From Bacteroides bouchesdurhonensis (lineage in GTDB: Bacteria; Bacteroidota; Bacteroidia; Bacteroidales; Bacteroidaceae), in NCBI RefSeq assembly GCF_900155865.1, contig NZ_LT707006.1, positions 1,013,626 through 1,077,625 on the forward strand: a stretch of 64,000 nucleotides of DNA. The letters run 5' to 3'. Position 1 is the stretch's first letter; every line of letters begins with the position of its first letter. Under the pieces are notes generated by a model. The model worked only from the letters and a program-made list of their open reading frames with translations, was not told where the DNA came from and ran no database searches. Made by a program: the position numbers and the translations under genes. Below, in pieces: positions 18,383 to 27,600 of the stretch.

Positions 18383-18817
18383 ATGGAAGATGAATTTAAC
18401 TATCAAGCAGTGCCCTATGGATATACCCATTGCTTCAACACCCACTGTCCGAAAGGAGAGAAATGTTTGCATCATTTGGTAGCGATGCATAGTACCAACC
18501 AGTATCCTACGTTGTCGGTGGTTAATCCGAACTGTATTCCGGAAGATGCGAATTCCTGCCCTTCCTTCCACCCGATACGGAAGATACGTGTGGCTTGGGG
18601 AATCAAGCATTTGTTGGATAATGTACCTCATAAAGATGCGGACTCCCTTAAACGTATGATGCTCAATCATTTCGGACGAGGAGTGTATTATCGTTTCTAT
18701 CGTAAGGAGAAATTTATTGCTCCGGAACAGCAGGAATATATACAACGTATTTTCCGTCAGAAAGGAATCACTGATCAACCTATATTTGACTCCTACACAG
18801 AAGAATTTGAATGGTAA
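18383..18817 (+). CDS. DUF6078-like hypothetical protein with Cys/His motifs
   Basis: Soluble protein of 144 residues starting MEDEFNYQAVPYGYTHCFN. An upstream in-frame Met would add 17 residues directly behind the ispG terminator and is less likely. A cysteine/histidine cluster is visible near the N terminus (HCFNTHCPKGEKCLHH) and another in ANSCPSFHP, suggesting bound metal. The rest fits a Bacteroidota-restricted family (DUF6078-like), members of which usually stand alone. Function unknown. Confidence 0.65.
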   Translation: MEDEFNYQAVPYGYTHCFNTHCPKGEKCLHHLVAMHSTNQYPTLSVVNPNCIPEDANSCPSFHPIRKIRVAWGIKHLLDNVPHKDADSLKRMMLNHFGRGVYYRFYRKEKFIAPEQQEYIQRIFRQKGITDQPIFDSYTEEFEW

Positions 18818-18871
18818 TTATCTGCCATCTTACACTGATATGCTGTTAATAGGTTGATTATTAGTTAGTAA

Positions 18872-18888
18872 ATGGTGTGCAAGATACG
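18872..18888. repeat. 17-bp dispersed repeat, copy A
   Basis: ATGGTGTGCAAGATACG is identical to 53094-53110. Copy B continues into a hairpin; copy A lacks the left stem and instead continues TGTTGCAGGAGG into the left end of the IS1182-type element. Confidence 0.7.
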
Positions 18889-18892
18889 TGTT

Positions 18893-20697
18893 GCAGGAGG
18901 TTGTGTCAAAACGCTGGCCCAACCTTTTTTTATGCACAAAGCCCAGACTTTCCCAAGCCCGGGCTTTGTTATTACCCAAAGTTTTTGTATCTTTAGGCAT
19001 AAAGTTTTTCGTTATGGCAAAGTTACATTTTCGTCCTTACATTCCCAACCAAACAGTTCTTTTTCCCCAAAGAATTGATGAAAACATAGCAGCGAACGAT
19101 CCGGTTCGCATAGTTAATACTGTTGTTGATAATCTCAATCTTGACAATTTCAAGAAGCTTTATAAAGCAACCGGTCGTTGTCCTTATCATCCTAAAATGA
19201 TGCTCAAGGTGATTATTTACGCCTACATGAACAATATCTATTCGTGCCGCAAAATAGAGAAGCTTCTCCTACGTGACATTCATTATATCTGGCTTTCCGG
19301 TAATGAACATCCGGATTTTATTACCATCAACCGTTTCCGTAACCGTGTCAAGGAGGAAATCAACAACGTCTTCACGCAGTTGGTCCTTGTCCTTGCCGAC
19401 AAAGGTTTCATCAGCCTTGACGTAGAGTATATCGACGGTACCAAGATTGAGTCCAGGGCCAACAAATATACTTTTGTCTGGCGCAAGACAGTCGAAAAGA
19501 ACCGTACAAAGCTGATGGATAAGATCCGCATTCTCCTGGAGCAGGTGGATGAAGCCATAGCCCAAGAGAACTCCGTCAAAGACACCCCCGTAGAGTTCAC
19601 TCCCGCCATGCTCTCAGATATAGTGGATGAACTTAAAGAGGTACTGGAACACCAACCTGTAACAAAGGACAAGGAACAAAAGAAAGTCATCCGGGAAAAG
19701 AAGAAACAGGTCCGGGAACTTGAGGAGTACCGTGACAAGTTGATGGAATACGACAACCATCTTGATACTCTTGGAGAACGCAACTCCTATTCCAAGACCG
19801 ATCCTGATGCCACCTTCATGCGCATGAAAGAAGACGCCATGAGAAACGGGCAGACAAAGCCCGGATATAATCTGCAAATAGGTACCGAGAACCAATTCCT
19901 CATAGACTTCCGACTGTTTCCAAACCCAACCGATACACTGACCCTCATACCTTTCTTCCACTCCTTTGAGCAACGCTATAACCGCTTACCAACTGTCGGT
20001 GTGGCAGACTCCGGTTACGGCTCGGAAGAAAATTACCGGTTCATGCAAGATAATGGGATAGAAGCCTTTGTCAAGTACAACTACTTCCATAAAGAACGGC
20101 GTCCCCGTTATACCCCCAATCCATTCCATACGGAGAGTCTCCATTACAATGCGGAAGAGGATTATTACGTTTGTCCTATGGGGCAGCACATGAACCGTAT
20201 AGGAACCAGATGTGACAAGACTGCGAGCGGATACATCACCGAAAGTGCCCGGTATAAAGCACAAAGATGTGAAGGGTGCCCTTTGCGTGGCAGTTGCTTT
20301 AAAGCCCGGGGGAACCGTATTATAGAAGTAAACCACCGGTTAAACCAATACAAACGGCAGGCACGGGAAAGGTTGCTCTCGGAAGAAGGCATCAGGCATA
20401 GGGGAAGGCGATGTATAGAACCGGAAGCAGTTTTTGGACAAATGAAACACAACATGGCATACAGAAGGTTCCGGCATGTGGGACAAGACAAGGTTACAAT
20501 GGACTTTGCCTTCTTTGCTATAGCATTTAATATCAAAAAAATGTGTGCAAAACTGCTAAAAGCGAGAAAGGGAAAGAATGTACACGCTATATTTATCGCT
20601 CTCAGACCATGTGTGGCTCAAAATGCGGGGAATGTAACGACTTATCGTTTAATGAGGCAAAAAATAGCCGCATAGACAAAAAAGGTTTTGTGAAACT
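18893..20697 (+). mobile_element. IS1182-family insertion sequence (ends approximate)
   Basis: A single transposase gene with short flanks. The left end contains TTGTGTCAAAACGCTGG and the right end, read on the opposite strand, AGTTTCACAAAACC; they align as an imperfect terminal inverted repeat around CAAAAC. Both ends continue into an A/T run (CCTTTTTT). No convincing target duplication was found, so boundaries are within about 15 bp. A small hairpin (CAAAGCCC/GGGCTTTG) sits between the left end and the transposase start. Confidence 0.65.
19014..20675 (+). CDS. IS1182-family transposase
   Basis: DDE transposase of 553 residues. The N-terminal DUF772-like DNA-binding region (MAKLHFRPYIPNQ to about residue 110) is followed by the catalytic core: first Asp in YIDGTKIES, second Asp in GVADSGYGSEENY and the Glu in EAVFGQMKHNMAYRRFRH. 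A Cys-containing segment (CEGCPLRGSC) is typical of this family. The start is the Met of MAKLHFRPY; the frame is open further upstream but that part overlaps the IS left end and has no homology. It appears intact and possibly active. Confidence 0.92.
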   Translation: MAKLHFRPYIPNQTVLFPQRIDENIAANDPVRIVNTVVDNLNLDNFKKLYKATGRCPYHPKMMLKVIIYAYMNNIYSCRKIEKLLLRDIHYIWLSGNEHPDFITINRFRNRVKEEINNVFTQLVLVLADKGFISLDVEYIDGTKIESRANKYTFVWRKTVEKNRTKLMDKIRILLEQVDEAIAQENSVKDTPVEFTPAMLSDIVDELKEVLEHQPVTKDKEQKKVIREKKKQVRELEEYRDKLMEYDNHLDTLGERNSYSKTDPDATFMRMKEDAMRNGQTKPGYNLQIGTENQFLIDFRLFPNPTDTLTLIPFFHSFEQRYNRLPTVGVADSGYGSEENYRFMQDNGIEAFVKYNYFHKERRPRYTPNPFHTESLHYNAEEDYYVCPMGQHMNRIGTRCDKTASGYITESARYKAQRCEGCPLRGSCFKARGNRIIEVNHRLNQYKRQARERLLSEEGIRHRGRRCIEPEAVFGQMKHNMAYRRFRHVGQDKVTMDFAFFAIAFNIKKMCAKLLKARKGKNVHAIFIALRPCVAQNAGNVTTYRLMRQKIAA

Positions 20698-20712
20698 AAA
20701 AAGTAATATACC

Positions 20713-21112
20713 AATGAACAAATTAAATCTCGATATAACATCGGATGTTTCCGCTCTGAGAGACAATGCAGAACGGCTACAATCAACCAACCATTCCGGC
20801 AAGACTGGACCTGAGGTGCCGCAAGTTCAAGATATGTCGGTAAACGGGAAAGCTCCACTGCATACCGGCGAGTTTTCCAATGGACGCGAACCTTACCCGC
20901 ACCCTTGTCATTCGCCGCCGCAGGCAATGGGGCATTCCAATGGCTAGCAATTATCAGCTAACTTATTAATAATCAATCTGATCGTAGTAAACACCCTTAC
21001 TATGAAGGGGAATCGTACGCCCTATCTGGAGGCTCGGAACATATCCGTGTCCGAAGTGAAAGAGCAAATCCAGAGCAAATTCAGAGTTGATCGACGACCG
21101 GTTGAACATTAA
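20713..21112 (+). pseudogene. Unidentified remnant ORF interrupted by one stop
   Basis: A reading frame starting MNKLNLDITSDVSALRDN just right of the IS meets a TAG at 20945-20947 and stays open in the same frame to a TAA at 21110-21112, ending KFRVDRRPVEH. The two parts could be one gene with a nonsense codon, or two chance frames. I do not recognise either part. The position right after the IS and before the smalltalk-type ORF suggests debris of an accessory gene truncated by the element. Confidence 0.35.
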
Positions 21113-21203
21113 TAGTAAACCAACTGACAGTGATTGAAAGCCACTTTCAGGAGCATTATAAACCGATTCAAACTATTTAAAGACCCGGAAAGGAGGTGGG
21201 AAA

Positions 21204-21308
21204 ATGATGGCAATGAAGAAACCAGCCTGGGATATCATCCTCAAAGCGATTATCGCCGTGGCTTCAGCAGTGCTCGGCGCACTGGGAGGCAATGCAATGA
21301 ACCTGTAG
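21204..21308 (+). CDS. Smalltalk-type small membrane-like protein
   Basis: ORF of 34 residues (31 if the third Met is used) with core MKKPAWDIILKAIIAVA and end LGGNAMNL: a Lys/Trp head and one hydrophobic helix. This is the signature of the Bacteroides 'smalltalk' small proteins, usually found after a HU-like DNA-binding gene and an amidase gene in accessory regions. AGGAGG lies 7 bp upstream of the first ATG, which is why that start is used. Neither usual neighbour is intact here. Function unknown. Confidence 0.75.
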   Translation: MMAMKKPAWDIILKAIIAVASAVLGALGGNAMNL

Positions 21309-21467
21309 AATTTGTAGGCAGCTTTCGTCAATGAATGCTCCAAACAGGTTCGGTACACAAACACCGGTACAATCCCCTGTGGATAAGAGCCTGGTTCTGC
21401 CAGGGGGATTGTTTACCTGAATTTTATTTATAAATAAACTACTTAATCCATTTAAATCAAGATAATA

Positions 21468-24400
21468 ATGACTATTTTTAATACAATCCATTCTAAAAGC
21501 AGAATAAAGCGGATAAGCGGAAAGTTATCCCGAGTTCTTTTGCTGGCCTGTTTCCCGCTATTAGGACTACACGCGCAACAACCCCATGAGATCAGCCTGG
21601 ACGTTCCCCGCATCGTCCCCGTATCGCCGGAGGCGGCAGCGATGGAGAAATACCGGTCGTACCCGGTAGACTATTGTACGGGAATCCCCAATATAACAAT
21701 CCCCCTGTATGAAATCGTAGCGGGAGACATCACCCTTCCGATCTCCCTGTCCTACCATGCCTCGGGGCTGAAACCGAAAGAACGCAGCGGGCTTGCCGGC
21801 ACCGGTTGGACACTGAACCTGGAACCATCCATCATGCGGGAGGTCAAAGGCATCGTGGACAGCGACACGTACGGCTGGTTCAACACCCGCAACAGCCCGG
21901 TCCCGACAGACAAGGTGGAGCGGTTGAGGTATTATAACGCCCAGGTGGACAACCAATATGACACGCAACCGGACAAGTTTGTCTACAAGCTTCCCCATGG
22001 TGGCGGAAGCGGGTATTTCCTGGAGCCGTTCAGCCCCATGCGTTGTATCCCCCTGACCAATGATGACGTCCGCTACCACGGAACACGCATGGATATCACA
22101 GACGGCAACGGCGTGAAATACGAGTTTGACGGCGTGAACGAGAAAGCGGACGATATGATCACCCGCTGGATGTGCACGGCTATCCGTTCTCCGCGTCAAA
22201 CTGGTCATCCGGTCACCTTTGAATATACCACGGCCCGAACGCGGCTGCATGCGGGCGCATATTTTAACATGGACAGCCGGATCGTCATTAATGACATCCA
22301 GAATGGTTCCCCCAAGATCGTATTCTCCAAGATGGTGCCCGGAAAGCCCAACGGACACTACCGCATCGACGCTGAGGGCTACACTTCGCCTTATAACGCC
22401 AAGCTCACTCCCCTTTCGGAGGCGCAGGCAGGCGTGCATTATCCTACGAGCGGTTCTTTCCTGGGCGGGCGTGGCGAGGAGGCGCGTCTGGGCAAGATCA
22501 ATTATTTCGGCAATGCCCTTACTGTCTCTTATAAGACGGTAGGCTCCGATGTGACCGCTACGGACGTTTACGACCGTATGGATGTGACCGATGCCCGGGG
22601 TGAAACGGTCCGTTCCATCGAGTTCTTTATCAGCCTTTACAACAGTTCCACTTCCTTGACCAAACTCGACTCGGTGCGTGTCTCGGCTCCCGGGGTGGAG
22701 ACAAAGGTGTATGCGTTCCATTATAATAATATTTATAGTGTCCCTTCCATCTATACCGTGGCGGTAGACCATTGGGGGTTCTGCAACGGTGCCAACACCA
22801 CCACCGAAGACGAAAGGAATATTCCCAGTTTCCGCAGAAAAGTGTATGTGCCCAACGGAATAGGCAAAACACTGGAAACCATTCTTGAGCATTCGGGCAG
22901 GAACCGGGAAGCGGATGCCGGGTGGGCTGCAGCCGGTATTCTCAGCCGTATCACCGACCCGCAAGGGATACAGACGACTTTCGAGTATGAAGGGAATTAC
23001 GGCGGGTTCCGCGACCCCAGCCGCTCGGCCGATTACCGTAATTATCTCCATCCGGTCGGCGGGCTGCGTGTAAAGAGCATTGTTACCAGGGATCCGCATA
23101 CCGGCCGCCGTACGGTTAAATCGTACCGGTATGGGCTGACCCAGGTGAATAATGCCGGTTATGAACCGGTCTGGGGTGGCGGTGCCATCAAGCATATTGT
23201 CAGCGAGCGGGATTATTGCTCGGGCATGGGTAATTTTGTAGAAGGTTCCATTAGCAACTTTACCTGGTTTGAATACCTGACTACGTATCGTTCCATGCCC
23301 CACTCCAACATTACGTTCAATAACGGAAGTGCCGTGATGTATAATATTGTCAGTGAAGAAATCAGCGGGGACGGAATGGAATCCATTCATACGGATTACT
23401 ATTACAATGTGAAGCTGCACAATTACGAGGGAGTGCTGAGTTGGTATGACGGACAGACCGATATGGTTAAGCAGTTTCTGGAAAGCAAGCCGGAGAAAGA
23501 ACTGCGCAAACTGTTCCGTCCTTTCCCCGCCCATCCGCAAGACCCCTCGGATGATCTGGCGAGACACCCTTCGGACAGTTATCAGATTTACGGGCGTTTG
23601 ATCCGTAAGAATTGTTTCAAGAAGGATGAATTGGTTTCACGTACGGATTATGAAAATACCAGGGTCTCTTCCAACGGGAGCGTTTTTGTCGATCTTCCGG
23701 TACGGCTGATTTCGATTGGTGCCGACAGTTATAGCAAATACATGAATGCAAGCACGCTCAGCGGCAAGGAGTTTTTTGTCTCCGGCAATTATTATACGCC
23801 TGGTGATGAGAATGCAAAGGTGCAGACTGAGTTTTTCCTGGATGTGACCAACTACTGTGTGCTCAGCAAGGAAAAAACAACCGAATATTATTCGGCCAAC
23901 GGACGTCGTGACAGCCTTGTGACGACGAAAGACTATTCGTACAACATCAATTTCTCTAATCCGGGAGCTTCGTTGGAGCCCAAGAAGGTGGAGGTGGCCA
24001 ACAGTAACAGTACCGCCGTTACCGATGAGTATGAGTTCTTGGATGGTTTTCCTGCTGTCCTTTCGTACCACAAGCATAGCGAAGGCGGGCATTCACGTGA
24101 AAATCGCATTTTGTTCAAGGATGGCACCTGCTTCCCGGAACGTATCCGCAGCAAGACGGACCAGACGTCCGACTTCCGCGATGAAGTGGTCTATACGGCT
24201 TATGACGGCCATCATAATGTGGCGGAAATTAAAGGCAAGGATGGCACTCCCGTCACTTTCCTGTGGGGGTATCTCAACCGTTTCCCGATAGCTAAGATTG
24301 AGAATGCTACCCGTAATGAGGTGTTGGGCGGAATGGGCTACTCGGCGACAGATACGAATGTGTTGGATGCCTGGTCGGGCTTTGCGGGACCCTCGGATGA

Positions 24401-24623
24401 TATCCTGAATAAGATCGGGTCCCTGCGCGAGGCACTGCCGGGTGCCAGGGTGACGCTCTACGATTACGACCCGGTGAAGGGGCTTACCGGAGTGACGGAC
24501 CCGAACGGTGTGGTGACCCGTTTTGAGTATGACCATTATAACCGATTAACGGACAGTTATTACGTGGATCCCGATTTGCAGAAGGTGATGTTGCAACAGT
24601 ATATCTACCGTTTGGGGAAATAA
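21468..24623 (+). CDS. Secreted RHS/YD-repeat protein without core domain
   Basis: Exported protein of 1051 residues: signal peptide (about 1-36, ending LLGLHAQ), a Bacteroidota RHS-associated N-terminal region (YPVDYCTGIPNITIPLYEIVAG, then SGLAGTGWTLNLEPSI), a long beta-rich middle, and YD repeats near the C terminus (VTDPNGVVTRFEYDHYNRLTDSY). It has no RHS core and no toxin tip. It precedes the second RHS gene by 48 bp with the same GC-rich codon use, so the two probably make one complex, perhaps a shell around the second protein's tip. That partnership is inferred from order and composition. Confidence 0.85.
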   Translation: MTIFNTIHSKSRIKRISGKLSRVLLLACFPLLGLHAQQPHEISLDVPRIVPVSPEAAAMEKYRSYPVDYCTGIPNITIPLYEIVAGDITLPISLSYHASGLKPKERSGLAGTGWTLNLEPSIMREVKGIVDSDTYGWFNTRNSPVPTDKVERLRYYNAQVDNQYDTQPDKFVYKLPHGGGSGYFLEPFSPMRCIPLTNDDVRYHGTRMDITDGNGVKYEFDGVNEKADDMITRWMCTAIRSPRQTGHPVTFEYTTARTRLHAGAYFNMDSRIVINDIQNGSPKIVFSKMVPGKPNGHYRIDAEGYTSPYNAKLTPLSEAQAGVHYPTSGSFLGGRGEEARLGKINYFGNALTVSYKTVGSDVTATDVYDRMDVTDARGETVRSIEFFISLYNSSTSLTKLDSVRVSAPGVETKVYAFHYNNIYSVPSIYTVAVDHWGFCNGANTTTEDERNIPSFRRKVYVPNGIGKTLETILEHSGRNREADAGWAAAGILSRITDPQGIQTTFEYEGNYGGFRDPSRSADYRNYLHPVGGLRVKSIVTRDPHTGRRTVKSYRYGLTQVNNAGYEPVWGGGAIKHIVSERDYCSGMGNFVEGSISNFTWFEYLTTYRSMPHSNITFNNGSAVMYNIVSEEISGDGMESIHTDYYYNVKLHNYEGVLSWYDGQTDMVKQFLESKPEKELRKLFRPFPAHPQDPSDDLARHPSDSYQIYGRLIRKNCFKKDELVSRTDYENTRVSSNGSVFVDLPVRLISIGADSYSKYMNASTLSGKEFFVSGNYYTPGDENAKVQTEFFLDVTNYCVLSKEKTTEYYSANGRRDSLVTTKDYSYNINFSNPGASLEPKKVEVANSNSTAVTDEYEFLDGFPAVLSYHKHSEGGHSRENRILFKDGTCFPERIRSKTDQTSDFRDEVVYTAYDGHHNVAEIKGKDGTPVTFLWGYLNRFPIAKIENATRNEVLGGMGYSATDTNVLDAWSGFAGPSDDILNKIGSLREALPGARVTLYDYDPVKGLTGVTDPNGVVTRFEYDHYNRLTDSYYVDPDLQKVMLQQYIYRLGK

Positions 24624-24671
24624 CACAAGAAATGAAATACAATAACAGAATTAAAAAAAAAGAAGAAACGT

Positions 24672-27600
24672 ATGAAAAAATATATTTGCATCTTATTGTT
24701 TGGCCTGTTCTCGGCGGTGATGTCCGGGCAACCGGCTTACCAGCACCGTATGGACACAGCCATTGACATCGGCACGCATGACAGCCCTTTTACATTTACC
24801 GACAGCCGGTATACGGGGGATTTCGGGGATGATTTTTACTGGGATGTGGATTATCCTCCTTACCTTGGCGTCAAGGAGGTCTTTTACCGGATTACGCTGA
24901 CTAATTCAATGACCGTAAGGTTTAAGATAACCCGTCCTGACCGTTGCTGGACCAATGTCGCATTGTTGGATGACGCCGGTAAGAGGTGGGAATACAAGTT
25001 ACACTCCAATATTGCTTTCGGATTGACTCCGGGTGTCTATTACTTTGTAGTGGAGGGGCAGCAGTCGGGTAACCTGAATGACCCTGTACCTGATGTGACG
25101 ATTGACGTGCAGGTGGAGGGAAGCGGGCGTACCACGGGAGAGGATTTCCTGTGCCCCTTTGAGCTGGGGAGTTTTAGCGATAACTTCAACCTGGCTCCCG
25201 GTGTGGAGGATTTCGACCAGTTTAGAAATGACTACCGCTCGGCCAAGGATATGAGGGTGGATGAATACACGCACGATGTTGTTTACCGTTTCACGCTGGA
25301 TAATCCGATGAAGGTGAGTTTAAGGCAGGGAGGTGTCCGGGATGAATATGATTATTCGCAGTCCAGCCTGATGAATGCCGCCGGGGATACTATCTGTGTA
25401 TCCAATAGCGGGGACAGCAATGCCCGGCAGGTGGAGCTTTCTGCGGGGGAGTATTATATCTACGGATGGGGAAGGAGCTTTCGAAGTTCCGGGTTCAGCT
25501 TCAACCTTAGCGGCACTCTCCCTCCTGTGGGCAGTGACTTCTCCTATCCGGTAGAGGTGGGCAGCCGTTTTTCCGACTTTACCTATACCGATACGCGGAG
25601 CACTTCCAACTTCTCGGGTAGCAAACAGCCGGAAAAGGCGGGCAAGGAGGTGTACTACCGTTTTACCATTACCCAGCCGATGGGGATAGGTATAACTACC
25701 TGCGGTTCTGCGGTAGCGGACACGTACCTGAAGGTGTTCTCTTCCGACAGGCAACGGGTGTTGTACTTCAATGATGACTATTCGGGCAGTGGCGCTTGCA
25801 GCAATACGAAAAGTGCTTGTATCCATATTCCATTGCTCATGCCGGGAACATATTATGTGGTTACGGATGGGGCAAGTAATGGGAGCCTTACTACTGCCCT
25901 TACGGGGACGGTGGTTAATACTCCGGGGGATTCTTTTGAGATGGCCATTGATCTGGGACCGCATAACAAGGGCTTTTCTTTCTCCGATATCCGTAATACG
26001 GCTTCGGGGTATACGAACCGGTATCAGGGGAAGACGGCCAATGACGTGTATTATAAGTTCACGATGGAGAAGGTGCTGGCTGTTACGATAGACCATGCTG
26101 GGTCTTCGCTTGCGGATACGTATATGAGCCTGCTGGATAAGGACGGGAAGCTGCTGCGTAACAGTGGCAACACGAAGGGGCATGCGCAGTTGGAGTTACA
26201 GGAGCTGGCGGTGGGTACTTACTATGTGGTATCGGAGGGTATCAGCCTTAACGGTTCCATCACCACCAATATCCGAATCCGTGGTGCCGGTGGGGATATT
26301 GTGACGACAAAGGGGCAGCCCCATGTCATTAGCCTGACGCCTTTGAAGAAGGCTTCCTCCACTTCTTCTTTAAAAGAGGATGAGCAGCTTCTTGAGATAC
26401 AGTATTTCGACCATTTGGGCCAGGCGACGGAGAGGATTCTGCGGGGGATTACTCCGGGGGGTAATAATCTGATCACGTTACAGGAGTATGACGGTATGGG
26501 GCGTGAGCTTCGGCAGTGGCTGCCTGCGCCGGTTGCAGATGATCTTGGGGCTTATGTCCATCCGTCGGTGGTGAAACGGGCTGCCCAGGCTACTGAACTT
26601 TACGGGAATGACGGGCGTCCTTACAGTGAGACGTCGTATGACGGGTCGGAGCTTGGCAGGGTTGTCAGGCAGGCCGGTGTGGGTAATGACTGGCATGCTG
26701 CCGGGAAGGCTGTCACGACGGATTATGTGACGAATGCGGGTGATGTTGCTCAACTGTCAGTGCGTATGTACGGGTATTCGGGGAATGGCCTGAAGAGTAC
26801 GGGGTATTATGCCGATGGTTCACTTTACGGTGTCAAGGTTACGGAGGAGGATGGTAATGTCAGTTACGAGTTTAAGGATAAGCTGGGCCGGGTGGTACTG
26901 AGCCGTCAGATGGACGGGAGCCTGGCGCATGATACTTATTATGTGTATGATGATTATGGTAATGTACGTTTTGTGTTGCCTCCGCTTGCGGCGGACAATC
27001 TGAACAGTGCCGCTTCCTGGACAGAGAGTAATGAGATACTTAAGAAGTATGTGTATGTTTACCGTTATGACAAGCTGAACCGTTGTATCTATAAGAAGCT
27101 ACCGGGTTGTGAACCGGTGTATACGGTTTATGACGCTGCGGACCGACCTATCTTTACCCAGGATGGGGAGCAGCGCACTAAAGGGGAATGGTCGTTCAGT
27201 ATACCGGACGCTTTTAACCGTATTGTGCTGACGGGAACCTGTAAGAACAATCCCGATTATACGGCTGACCCGTTGAGGGATATTGTGGTGAAAGGTACTT
27301 GGGAACAGGCAGCAGGTGCGGTGAAAGGTTACAGTATTTCGGGTATCACCCTGAATGCTCCTACGGTTCTCTCTGCTGTTTATTACGACAGTTATGATTT
27401 TCTGGGTAAAAGTAACAGTATTCCCAATGATGCTACTACTTCTTATACGGAGGTTCCGGGTTACGGGAAACGTTACAAGGGTGGCTGCCGGGGGCAGCAG
27501 ACGGGATCATATGTAGCTAAGCTCTCGAAGACAGGTGCGGTTACGGGGTATCTTTATTCTGTGATGTATTATGATGAACGTTACCGGATGGTTCAGCAGA

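Noticed and set aside
18888..19013. N-terminal extension of the IS1182 transposase
   Set aside because: It overlaps the terminal inverted repeat of the element and family members begin at the MAKLHF-type start.
21567..23567. 666-codon open frame on the minus strand opposite the first RHS gene
   Set aside because: GC-rich codon use of the RHS gene leaves the opposite strand free of stops; no start signal, signal peptide or known domain, while the plus-strand protein has clear RHS features.
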